DNA from: an uncultured Clostridia bacterium
GTDB taxonomy: Bacteria; Bacillota; Clostridia; Christensenellales; Borkfalkiaceae
Assembly: GCA_944346655.1 (NCBI GenBank)
Contig: CALVMP010000010.1
Coordinates: 1 to 35,690 of the forward strand
Length of the DNA: 35,690 nt
Direction: 5' to 3'
The position numbers were made by a program, and so were the translations under genes. Numbering within the stretch: position 1 is the stretch's first letter; each line of letters starts with the position of its first letter. Shown one piece after another: positions 9,901 through 16,500 of this stretch. Under the pieces are notes generated by a model, which was not told the DNA's origin, did no database searches, and worked only from the letters and a program-made list of their open reading frames with translations.

Positions 9901-10712
9901 CCGCCGAGTTCGCTCTGGTCGAGGACGGCTGAAAGGTCGGTGTTTTCACCCTGTTCGGGCTTTATACGCTGACCTTTTGACAGAAGTTCGGCAATGTCGA
10001 TATTCTGCGTTACGTCGTAAACAAGGTCACCCGACTGTTCCGTGCGAGTGATTACCGCCTGTTCGGGGTAAAGTCCGTCAAAGCCCTTGACTTCCCATTC
10101 GCGTCCGTTAAAGCTGAACTTATCTCCGACCTTGACCTGATTGTCCTCTTCCTGCTCTTCGTGCGTGGACAACTCATCTTCCTGCTCCTCTATATTGGGG
10201 CAGTAGTCGAGGCAGAAAGTCATATTGAAGGCGTCGTCCGCAACGTCTGCCTCCGCCACTTCCTGATGGTTGTACAGCTCATTCACTATCTCGTCCGAGT
10301 TATTGGTGATAAACAGCTCTTTGTCGCCGAACTCTTCAAAGTATGCCATCCAGCTACCGCTGGTTGTATTTTCTGTGCCCTCTTTGATAACCCTGTCGGC
10401 AATCTCGCGTACAAGTTTTGTATGTTCGGCAGGGCGCAATTCGTCACCCGTTATAATGTCCCTGATATAGCTGCTTTTGAAAACTATATCCGTCTTTTGC
10501 ATTGAGAAATCCACACAAAATCCGCGTTGTCCCTGTACGAATACGGCAAACCGTGCAAATGCACACCCGACGTTTTGGGAAAACCTGTTATTATCCATTT
10601 TGATAAATTCTTGTAACAAGGAAGCAATTATACCTACAAGTATAGAACAAAAACCGAATATTGCATTGCCGTCTGATAGCGATTTTTTTATCCGTTTAAA
10701 TAAATCTCTCAT
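957..10712 (-). CDS. Giant methylase / SNF2 helicase / primase-polymerase-like protein of a conjugative element
   Basis: 3251 residues from the ATG at 10712. Approximate domain order: short hydrophobic segment (~15-32); N6-adenine methylase-like domain with EPAMGTGNFF (~380) and GNVPFGGYG (~440), where the second proline of the usual NPPF/Y motif is valine; SNF2-type helicase with HHVVGAGKTF (~1055), FVDEAHAYKN (~1218), FATGTPISNS and QREGRIIRQGN (~1555); acidic linker (~1840); several unassigned modules; DUF3849 (~2400-2510, YDGMHLRSGF); three tandem ~100-residue repeats (~2630-2940); AEP-type primase-polymerase-like domain (CIDLDK ~3030, SLSGKGLHIFG ~3065) and a C-terminal helical domain like the NrS-1 polymerase helicase-binding domain. 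Such proteins occur in clostridial conjugative elements and are thought to act in DNA processing or protection during transfer. The gene is GC-richer than the island upstream of it. Confidence 0.85.
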   Translation of the reverse strand: MRDLFKRIKKSLSDGNAIFGFCSILVGIIASLLQEFIKMDNNRFSQNVGCAFARFAVFVQGQRGFCVDFSMQKTDIVFKSSYIRDIITGDELRPAEHTKLVREIADRVIKEGTENTTSGSWMAYFEEFGDKELFITNNSDEIVNELYNHQEVAEADVADDAFNMTFCLDYCPNIEEQEDELSTHEEQEEDNQVKVGDKFSFNGREWEVKGFDGLYPEQAVITRTEQSGDLVYDVTQNIDIAELLSKGQRIKPEQGENTDLSAVLDQSELGGAKTRFKNNVAAIRLVNKLYAENRNPTAEEQKTLSQFVGWGGLSQAFDEKNESWKKEYAELKSLLTTEDYEQARSSTLNAYYTAKDVIGGIYSALNRFGVKGNNRILEPAMGTGNFFGFMPKEIAEGSRLYGVELDNLTGRIAAKLYPQANVQIKGFEDTTFPNDKFDVVVGNVPFGGYGVADSDYNRYNFKVHDYFLAKSVDKVKPGGIVAIITSKGTMDKLNPSARKYVAERAELLGAIRLPNNAFKQTAGTEAVADILFFRKRAEKITDLSREEWLGTGKTAEGYEINNYFISHPQMILGTLTEEHGLYGGIDTTVKPDGRELKAALAEAIQNLPQSFYINPQTPPEQEQTTEVDYNVKPFCYKAENGRLYMRVGEGMEEQPIPKSPKDAYQRICGMIALREELHHILDIQIQGCSDEVLKSEQYKLNREYDLFVKKYGYLNSQTNTRLFRDDGDSALLFAAENVNEETKAVTKADIFFKRTIRPYVVPTSTDDPFEALQISKNERGKVDIAYIEELTGKDYDTVLSELGSTVFRDPEQVKEEDKYSGFVTAEEYLSGQVVNKLDLARSVAEEHPEYKKNVEALEGIQPEKLTASDISVRLGATWVDKEYYKQFYCELMGIYRYLYDDVELTYNPHDSSWRLDQTQNVRYTTQMKQKEVYGTNRAPAYRLFVDALNLKATTITDLVEENGKEKRVVNQAETIAAREKQNKIKEAFADWIFKDPERRADLEETYNRLFNQTRLPSYDGSYLKFPEMNPAIELKPHQKNAVHRTITSPSSTLLHHVVGAGKTFTVIASIMKMRQLGLCKKAMVTCPNHLVQQWAGEWRKLYPNAHILVATKEDLEKDNRKKFVSKVALGDWDGIIIAQSSFAKIPISTERQIRKLKEEIAGVEATIVKQWEENGMPRGAVKNLETIKKSKEKQLKKLMDASGKDDVLKFEDLGIDYLFVDEAHAYKNLFLFTKMNNVAGISTAASQRASDLKLKCEYLQELHGSDRGVVFATGTPISNSMTEMYTMQTYLQPSVLKKLGMTFFDGWAADFGETITSMELSPSGQGYRAKTRFAKFTNLPELLKLYRSFADVQTKEMVKLNVPKAEKQVITLKPSDTVIELAEEIAERADRIHDGNIDPHEDNMLKITSDGKKLALDPRCFVPESQDEEGSKLNECAQRIYEVWTDTADKKGTQIVFCDLSTPKVKFEDYEYGKDFDAYNDLKYKLVQMGIPKEQIAYIHDANTDEKKQALFNKVNAGDVRVLIGSTAKCGAGTNVQKRLVALHHLDTPYRPSDMEQREGRIIRQGNTNDKVKIFTYVTERTFDSYSYQILENKQRFISQINRGDLTIREAEDIDETTLSYAEIKAITAANPKIKRKMEVDAEVARLRVLEGQYKKNLYELQDKIYKNYPEDIRKQELFIERVGKDLEMLKSTRPTNPEDFSISVNGKVYTDKKEGGKALMDALYSGKVNVPVAKYCGFKISMNPMYMLGGEREITLAAEGQYVIPIGESAFGNLTRLENFLKDLPEREERYKKRLAQLNADLEIAKEQVEKPFEQAEQLKTLLSEQAELNAELNLDKREEVIIDDENDSDDDDNNYRALPDIQKQNMEVNIIDEEDKIATMQVDLLPDYAVTNEDMHAYGYTWDGMLPITGAAAKTISKLGVTVYELTPTDNEYEVKATELFDEKDKLFGVEKPDWNAFLSSSKGQKYIAARQQLVGAVYSLLNKNDMSEFGDKLIEPIRQNYERENAVLTKYVESNPEMLSEEIEPFAELIFNEQYEKLTALIPFKEYGWSKADIHSELTDVNDGTLMENLTEYAYDSRVEDFIDEKIKDLKWLNGKTTGFTDDEMERIANDLGEAFKGSEFDVREEGESYDEWYDYFKYDRVRPILKERMPQYAINTDYRFEDNPLDAVEQYEDNPLGLPTLDDKLTVLAVQPDIKLNENRTIQGATLLKNEVVDGWYVLGFSHDGDGNALSVGDRTNLEKLGVSSVEIDPNIIRTFDSEQEAQSFYDERVKVLNSLKENNDRKEPDYEAEVKKSVNVEFEAYKTDVLTRSPEDIFYENYKIHVFTELKEVIEAGSSGHLDKEDYRALYEERGNILGELYMDYLSEEYASVNNMSDTAEFIKDYNERYHSAVMSGQTKMPVYLKTAQYALEHNEFEQYQASRRLTEECRNAIDKAISENYDGMHLRSGFEMKLIDEYGEERIKYIFATTLRENLGDGRYSPENKGWAENIPVSESPEERRNCCLNSHPAVIDGVVRLIRRYEQLNKNVEEIMQYQTNAEQQNKEENSLAENKFLTETSRGDKVLSIAQDRSGRNVAVVQRKNDYTVAIGYDTTDGTWAQGVYDFKDEKAANDYREKYYGENSEPQEKWYEIFVSKDALIKKYNKSSLMRMPSSNEEYADYTYFVYNNRLKDSRQIVDMQSDSRELCYKITLNEGEVVNLRNRDGDEVELTAEEFAGLVNHTSDKDYEREEKPRVSVNIPRDALIKAYDNSSLYRAPNGTKYAGYAYYLPNSVVRENTQAEDGSMTANIAEDFTVTLRKDKEEIKIFAQEFKELVGNTNDEDYKREPTALDEYREQQKDDGKAWSEIALSEKAVIAAYEKSTLIRMPKGKYEGMVHYIPSGMVRKDENGLRLRLPEDFEVHLKGGSDEKTDLTAQQLMEELAGKKDEDYESIYRRPSEEARKKFETIETNLRSSLPDEMRNKSNWVVVRTRENNDTGRLEKFLIDVHTGKFAESDNPKTWTDFDSACKYAKEHGGVALAYALDGTDGIACIDLDKCIGEDGKRTPLAEEVLSKCGKTYIEHSLSGKGLHIFGRTKGAGLRSFSKDGDMEYYQGGQFIAMTGDGTGFYRLGDFDTPEMKALLERKLERRTEWTNVGKGEAGLTQMDDRQLLEKAFSAKNGDTVRRLYNGEDLRHNHSNSDMSLMNYLAFYSGGNIEQMTRIFATSGLYRPEKDASYYEHTAIKAGKDTPHYTPPKAPAQPPKSSGGNSKA

Positions 10713-10717
10713 TCCCC

Positions 10718-10723
10718 CCTCCT
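10718..10723 (-). promoter_or_regulatory. Ribosome binding site that fixes the giant gene's start
   Basis: On the minus strand AGGAGG is followed by a short G-rich spacer and then ATG at 10712-10710. The in-frame TTG at 10733 lies upstream of this site and overlaps the previous gene, so the ATG is the better start. It also leaves a 14-nt gap after the stop of the 167-residue gene. Confidence 0.75.
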
Positions 10724-10726
10724 GAC

Positions 10727-11230
10727 TTAGCAATGATTATATTCTTTAATGCTGATTACAAAATAATTAATTCGAGCAGCTTCACGCTCAATCAGACCAT
10801 ATGAATTTATTTCGACTGGAGCATCCCCACCATATTCTAAGTAATCTACAATTCTTTTTAGCGACGATATAGTATTGAAAGATTTTTCTATAAATGCTTG
10901 ATTAGGAATATCATTATCTATTGCCTCCTTATCTTTAATGTACTCCCTTAAACAACGGATAATTTCAAGACCGTGTTTAGTATGTTCCTGCTTTTGCGGA
11001 TATTTTAAGCGCTGAATATCTTTTTCCGAGAACTGTAAATTAATAGAATATTTTTCCCTTGCAAAATTGTTTAACTCCTTTGCAAATCTTGCATATTTGC
11101 GAAAATGCACATCTTTATTTTCTTCATAATAAGATATGGCACTTGTAAGCAGATCGTTGAATTTTTCATTAAGTTCTCTTCTATTGGTGTTCTGTCTTAT
11201 TTTATTATGAATTAATTTGGGTTCCGACAT
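10727..11230 (-). CDS. Unknown 167-residue protein, first gene of the giant-helicase operon
   Basis: I do not recognise this protein. It is mostly helical and charged, without membrane segments or a clear catalytic motif; the middle has LQFSEKDIQRLKYPQKQEHTKHG and the end has EREAARINYFVISIKEYNHC. The ATG at 11230 has AAGGAGA about ten bases upstream. It ends 14 nt before the giant gene and is probably co-transcribed with it. Its AT-rich composition contrasts with the gene downstream, which suggests separate origins. A regulatory or accessory role is possible, but nothing in the sequence proves it. Confidence 0.6.
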   Translation of the reverse strand: MSEPKLIHNKIRQNTNRRELNEKFNDLLTSAISYYEENKDVHFRKYARFAKELNNFAREKYSINLQFSEKDIQRLKYPQKQEHTKHGLEIIRCLREYIKDKEAIDNDIPNQAFIEKSFNTISSLKRIVDYLEYGGDAPVEINSYGLIEREAARINYFVISIKEYNHC

Positions 11231-11263
11231 GGCGCTTGGTTCTCCTTGGTAATGTTTTTTATC

Positions 11264-11302
11264 TTGTTATATAACTTATAACAAAATTTCTATTGTAGTA
11301 TA
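11264..11302 (-). promoter_or_regulatory. Promoter -10 with operator-like inverted repeat
   Basis: A perfect inverted repeat, TTGTTATA-TAACT-TATAACAA (11264-11284), lies between a -10-like TATACT (11297-11302, minus strand, within TATGATATACT) and the ribosome site of the 167-residue gene. No good -35 is visible. The repeat would sit in the first ~30 transcribed bases, a usual place for a repressor operator. The promoter call is moderate; the repeat itself is exact. Confidence 0.45.
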
Positions 11303-11314
11303 TCATAAAAAGCC

Positions 11315-11350
11315 AAACGCGAACGGAAAAAAAATTTTCCGTTCGCGTTT
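11315..11350 (-). terminator. Hairpin terminator ending the Rhs array
   Basis: AAACGCGAACGGAAAA pairs exactly with TTTTCCGTTCGCGTTT around a 4-nt loop. On the minus strand it is followed by GGCTTTTTAT. It lies 24 nt past the stop of the 147-residue candidate immunity gene and just before the promoter of the next operon. Confidence 0.7.
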
Positions 11351-11374
11351 TTTGTAAAATTAGGGTTGCTTATT

Positions 11375-11818
11375 TTACTTTAGTCTTAATTTCTTTATTT
11401 TTACTTTCCCGAACTCAATCAACATATAAAATCCTGAAGTGGTAATAAATTCAAAACCATATTTGTTGTCCGCCAACAATTTAACAAAGCAATCAAGTAT
11501 TTCTCCAATCACATTTAATCCACGCTCCGACAGCAGATCTTTATCCATATGATAATCGACATTAATTGATATAATATCTGAAATATCAATGACATACTCT
11601 ATCACATCGCCTAAATTTAAAACCAGCTTAATTGTGTCGTCCGACGATTTATAAAAAAATGAATCGCCTGAAAATTTTATCTCTTTGATACCACAATCAT
11701 GAAACCTGTTATGACGTGTTTCTGAATATGGTTCGTTATAGTATTTATAAAATTTCTTTGGCAAATAATCGGCTATTGATTCCAAATATACTTCATAATT
11801 TTCTATTTCGTATTTCAT
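11375..11818 (-). CDS. Candidate immunity protein for the displaced Rhs tip
   Basis: A 147-residue acidic, soluble-looking protein that I cannot assign to a family. The ATG at 11818 has AAGGAG six bases upstream and starts 26 nt after the displaced toxin tip. A small gene directly downstream of a toxin tip is the standard place for a polymorphic-toxin immunity gene, so that is the inferred role. The central segment alternates aspartate and beta-strand-like residues (NLGDVIEYVIDISDIISINV). It is the last gene before the hairpin at 11315-11350. Unlike the tip, it has a good ribosome site, so it could be made even if the tip is not. Confidence 0.55.
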   Translation of the reverse strand: MKYEIENYEVYLESIADYLPKKFYKYYNEPYSETRHNRFHDCGIKEIKFSGDSFFYKSSDDTIKLVLNLGDVIEYVIDISDIISINVDYHMDKDLLSERGLNVIGEILDCFVKLLADNKYGFEFITTSGFYMLIEFGKVKIKKLRLK

Positions 11819-11844
11819 TTATAACTCCTTATTTTGTATAAGCT

Positions 11845-12732
11845 TTATATTAATAAAAGACCCCATAAACTTTGTCCTCCAGTAAAAAATGCTAACCCTA
11901 TCAGCCCTATAACAAGAATGCCGCCAAATATAGCTACTTCTAACTCAAATCCCTCCAAAGATGGAATTTCAGATATATTTTTAAATTCTTCTTGGTTATT
12001 AGGTATTTCTCCAGGTTTCATACCTTCTTGCCAATTAGGCACACTTGGAACATTAAGTTTTTCATTTCTATCTAGAATATCAGAAACCTTAAATTCTTCT
12101 CTATATCTTGGTATATTTACATAAACACTTTTAAAATAGCCTTCATCTAAGCCTTTTGCCCTCAGTTTTTTTTCCATGGATTGTGACACATCATCAAACC
12201 CTAAGTCTTTACTATGTTTTATATGTTTACTATTTTTATACCAAGTATAATCCTTTCCATTATATTTTATATGAACATGCTCATTTTCTGTATCTTTATC
12301 ATCTATTCCGATATACGGATCCCTGCTGATGATTTTTCTAGGATAAAAACCAATAGTATCAACATACATTACTGGATTATCTATACAATACATATATAAA
12401 TTAAGCCCGTTTATTCTAAAATTATTAGCAAAGAAAACATTATCTAAACTTATGAATCTACAAACCTCGGGGTCGTAATAACGTGACTTTAAGAAGTAAA
12501 AGCCAGTTTCGGTATCATAGTAATAGCCGCGATACCTGAAAGGATTGAGGTTGCCCATGTGGGTTGAATCGGTAATTTCGTTGCCGTTGACATCCACAAC
12601 CTTGTGGTTGCCCCATGAATCGTAGTTATATTGTACCACAGGGTTACCGTTACTGTCAATAAGGACAATAATATTCCCCAACATATCTTTTGCACAAAGA
12701 TATATCTCGCCGCTATACTTTATTGCTATCAC
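11845..12732 (-). CDS. Displaced (orphan) Rhs toxin tip with end of core
   Basis: A 295-residue frame whose first ~125 residues copy the end of the Rhs core (YSGEIYLCAKDMLGN, MGNLNPFRYRGYYYD, SRYYDPEVCRF, DNPVMYVDTIGF). Core homology continues upstream in the same frame to about 12790. The nominal start is a GTG that is an ordinary core valine in the full-length toxins and has no ribosome site, so independent translation is doubtful. After the core comes a unique ~165-residue tip with EHVHIKYNGKDYTWYKNSKH and a hydrophobic C-terminal segment (VAIFGGILVIGLIGLAFF). The usual core-ending DPxG reads DTIG and the usual GRF reads CRF. It looks like a silent tip cassette that would work only if recombined onto a full-length Rhs gene. 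Confidence 0.7.
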   Translation of the reverse strand: MIAIKYSGEIYLCAKDMLGNIIVLIDSNGNPVVQYNYDSWGNHKVVDVNGNEITDSTHMGNLNPFRYRGYYYDTETGFYFLKSRYYDPEVCRFISLDNVFFANNFRINGLNLYMYCIDNPVMYVDTIGFYPRKIISRDPYIGIDDKDTENEHVHIKYNGKDYTWYKNSKHIKHSKDLGFDDVSQSMEKKLRAKGLDEGYFKSVYVNIPRYREEFKVSDILDRNEKLNVPSVPNWQEGMKPGEIPNNQEEFKNISEIPSLEGFELEVAIFGGILVIGLIGLAFFTGGQSLWGLLLI

Positions 12733-12790
12733 GCCGACGGCATCGTAATAAAACTCCAGCCCGTTGCTCTGTTTTAAAAATTTATCGTTG
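12475..12790. repeat. Rhs core-end repeat, third copy
   Basis: About 315 bases closely match the core ends of the two full Rhs genes (about 14255-14570 and 20937-21240). The part above ~12553 follows the copy at 14.3 kb almost base for base (for example TTGCCCATGTGGGTTGAATC). The part below ~12545 follows the copy at 21 kb (CCTGAAAGGATTG). The three copies are in the same orientation and could recombine. Confidence 0.75.
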
Positions 12791-12814
12791 CTGTCAATAC
12801 AGCCTAAGCAAATA

Positions 12815-12842
12815 CTCCCCGCGGCGCATGCGCCGCGGGGAG
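12815..12842. repeat. Perfect 28-bp GC-rich palindrome at cassette boundary
   Basis: CTCCCCGCGGCGCA is followed directly by its exact reverse complement, with no spacer. It is almost pure G+C inside very AT-rich DNA. It lies 13 nt past the stop of the membrane immunity gene and about 25 nt from where Rhs core homology begins. It could be a strong terminator stem, although no U-run follows on the minus strand, or a recombination or cassette-end structure. Confidence 0.7.
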
Positions 12843-12855
12843 AGAAAAATTATTA

Positions 12856-13563
12856 TTAAATATTAACCACATACTTATTTATATATACATACTTGATTAT
12901 AAGTTTCCATGAAAATATAGCAAAAAAATTTATTGCCGCAAGACACCAAATTAGTCCAAGCTGGAATGCTATTGATAAACTTTGTTCGGTTGCTGTAAAT
13001 GTATCGGAGAATATAAAATATATTACTGATATGCCAATACATAGAGCTATATAAATTCCGGCTAAAAGGAATGTCCTCCATGTAATTACAATGCAATATT
13101 TTTTACCGTCTTCCGCTATCGTCTCAAATTGGGAATCTTCATTTTTGTAGCAATTATTTTTAATGTTTGATTTAATGGATAATATGCACACACATGAGGA
13201 GAGAATCCAAAAGATAGTGCCGCCAAAGCCCCAAAAAGCATTAAACGGGTAGAGGAAATAGCGAAAAATAAAGTAACTTAAATAATGCGCGATTATTATA
13301 AGCCCGCCTCCATAGATAACATATTTGCAGCCCTCATTCCTTAAAATAAAACTCAAAATAAAGAATATCAAGGAAAGAGTTATATGACAAAGAGCTACTA
13401 CAAGATCCACTAAATCCACAGTATCGCCTGTTATATAAATATCAAAACCAATCTGAAGCCCACATAACACAATAATGCCAATAAAAAACAGTAATTTTGT
13501 TTTTATATTAAAATAAATTGTATCCCGCGATCTGATAAAGTTATCTATATTTTCAGGTACCAT
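12856..13563 (-). CDS. Polytopic membrane protein, candidate immunity to the pore-like Rhs tip
   Basis: A 235-residue protein with about six hydrophobic segments (for example LLFFIGIIVLCGLQIGFDIY, LSLIFFILSFIL, FWGFGGTIFWILSSCVCIL, GIYIALCIGISVIYFIF). I do not recognise a named family. It starts 7 nt after the upstream Rhs gene's stop, so the two are translationally close. The adjacent toxin tip is itself hydrophobic and glycine-rich. Polytopic immunity proteins are known for pore-forming colicins, so the match between a membrane-type tip and a membrane-type partner supports an immunity role. The ribosome site is weak, which favours coupling to the toxin gene. Confidence 0.6.
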   Translation of the reverse strand: MVPENIDNFIRSRDTIYFNIKTKLLFFIGIIVLCGLQIGFDIYITGDTVDLVDLVVALCHITLSLIFFILSFILRNEGCKYVIYGGGLIIIAHYLSYFIFRYFLYPFNAFWGFGGTIFWILSSCVCILSIKSNIKNNCYKNEDSQFETIAEDGKKYCIVITWRTFLLAGIYIALCIGISVIYFIFSDTFTATEQSLSIAFQLGLIWCLAAINFFAIFSWKLIIKYVYINKYVVNI

Positions 13564-13570
13564 TTAATTC

Positions 13571-16500
13571 TTACCAACCAAAAATATTCCTAATAAAGCT
13601 TGTTATACTATTATTAATATAGTTTAGAAAGTCCTCACATGCTTTATTGATTGAATGGAAAATATCAACAAAATCACCTACTATTTGATTAACGCCGTCA
13701 AAAAAACTTTGCTTTGTCTCTTGTATAATTTGACTTGACTCAAAATTTGTATATGTGAAAGAGAGTGCTCCGCCAATTGCTCCACCAACAAAAGTTCCGA
13801 CCACAGGAATAACAGAACCTATTGCCGCGCCTATTGCAGTACCCAACGATATTGCAGTTATATCAAAAACTGTATCTGTCGTAATATTCAAAAAAGATTT
13901 GTTGTCGGAAAATCCTTCTATAATATTTGATACGCCTATCAAGGCATTTCCCATAAAGGAAAGGACTGACGAAAAACCATAACCAAAATTTTTAAATAGG
14001 TTTGCTAAATATTTAGCATTTGACCCAACACTCTGCGTTTTTGAAAGACCTAAAATAAAATTTATACCTATTTTTGAGACAAGTCCTATCCACTCCAAAA
14101 TAGCACTGATACTATCAACAACGTTATTTCCCTTCGGGTCGACATACTTAATCGGATTATTCAAACAATAAGCATAGAGGTTTAATCCATTAATAGTTTG
14201 AGGATCGGCATATTCTATGCTGTCAATATTAATGAATCTCCCTATCTCAGGGTCATAGTAGCGAGTTTGTAAGAAGTACAAGCCCGTTTCACGGTCGAAA
14301 TAGTATCCCCTGTACCTGAACGGATTGAGGTTGCCCATGTGGGTTGAATCGGTAATTTCGTTGCCGTTGACATCAACAACCTTGTGGTTGCCCCACGCAT
14401 CGTACCAATATTGTACCACAGGGTTGCCGTTACTGTCAATAAGGGCAATAATATTTCCCAACACATCTTTTGCACAAAGATATATCTCGCCGCTATACTT
14501 TATTGCTATCACGCCGACGGCATCGTAATAAAACTCCAGCCCGTTGCTCTGTTTTAAAAGTTTGCCATTGCTGTCGTAATAGAACTTTATATTATTTTTA
14601 CTCAGCCTTCTGCCATACGCGTCGTAGCTGAATGTGTTGCCGTCGTAAGATATGAGCTTTCTTCCCCTTTGCCACGTCGCAGTTTTACCGCGGTAAGTTG
14701 TGGGATTACCAAGCGTATCATACACACACGCCTGTCCGTTATATGATACCAGCTTATCCCCGTCGTATGAATAGGTAATTGTGGTACTTCCTATCTTTTT
14801 TGTAAGAATATTGCCGTTATTGTCATAGCTATATGTGTAAACCTGGTTGAGTTGCTCGTTCTCTTCTCTTATCAAACGACCAAGAGAATCATAAATATAA
14901 TCTATACTTTTTCCGTCGATAGTTATATTTTTTATGTTCTCGCTTTCGTCATATGTTAACGACATCTGACCTGAGTATTTAACAGTACTATTCTTCTTTA
15001 CTAAATAGTTATATACCTTTGGCAGGTTGGTGGCATGATCACCCTGCTTATAGTAACCTATGTTTTCTATAAGCTGAAGATCCGATAAAGCTACGGAGGC
15101 TCCTGTATATCTGTTACTTATATCCCATTGGGGAGTTATAGTTATATTTGAGCCTGTAACTATTTGAGTGAGGTGATTATCGCAGTCGGCGGCATAAGTG
15201 TAAACATCCGTCCTTACCACAGTTCCGCCGTGATTTACCTGCGTTACATTGCCCTTATAGTCATAGCCTATAACTTCATTGTAATTTTCGCCGCCCTTTG
15301 CATATGTATATGTTTTGATATTACCATCTATATCACGGGTATAATTTTCTGTTGCCCCGGCAAGGGAATCCTGGGCTGTTATAAGATACCCGTTGCAATC
15401 ATATGTGCGCTGCAGGAGCAATGCAGAATTATAATATGTTTTATCAAAACATCCTGCCCTGTCGGTTACAGCGACCATAACTTCGTTTTTAGCGTTGGTA
15501 GCAGTTACTTTGTCCACAGTATAATCGCCATCGGCAACTTTATCTTCATAACTGAAAGAAATATAATCGTTGCCATTGAGTTTTATTTTGCTTATGCGGC
15601 GCTTTGATTCATACTCAAATTCAATAGGTTTGTTGCCTGCATGATTGAACTTTACCGTTTCACCGAGATCATACTCGGTTAAGGCATAATTTTCCAAGCC
15701 TGAATTTGTTGAGCTTACCTTTGTGAGATTATCCTCATTATTATATGAATAAATAACTTCGCTCCTACCCGTATGGGCGATTTTATGCACGTTCATTGTA
15801 CCGTCGTAATATGTAAATGCATCATGATACAATCCGTCCTGGGTCTTGGATTGAGCTATACGACCAAATGCGTCGTATGCATATTGCGAATAAAATTTAT
15901 CCGACGTTGAAAAATCACATGTGCAAGTACCAGAAGCTGCATGCGTTGTCCATGCGCCGCTGTAACTGGTTTCTTTTGTAGGATTACCGTTGGAATCGTA
16001 GGTATATTCTACAACATAGCTTTTGTCCTTTACTTCAGCATCTCCATTAAAATGAGAGTAATGAGATGAAATTTTATTCAGAACCTGTTTTGAAGAGTTA
16101 TAGACATAGTTTGTGTAAACCCTTTCTTTATGAAGCAAGGAATCACCTGCAGAATTGAAATATTCAGTAACGGCATCTGAAGAAACAACGCGGTGATTAT
16201 CATTGTAATTATAGTTTATCTCCGAAACAATTTTTGAGTTTTCGGTAAAATGCGTCTTTATTTTTTGCTGAATTTTATCGAGATAATTTAACTCCGAATA
16301 CTCACTGTCCTCCCCTTGGAATGAAAATTGTGAAGGGGTGTATTTATTAAGCGTAGATTTTTTCGCATATACTACCGAATACTGTGAAAACTCTTTATAT
16401 ACATATTTTCTGCATTCGGCAACCTTGTCGTTTTTTATTACGCAATACTCACATAAATTGTAATCGTCGTTAAATGTATATTCCTCCTGTACTCCATTTA

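Noticed and set aside
10713..10733. TTG start of the giant gene at 10733
   Set aside because: It overlaps the previous gene and lies upstream of the AGGAGG that serves the ATG at 10712.
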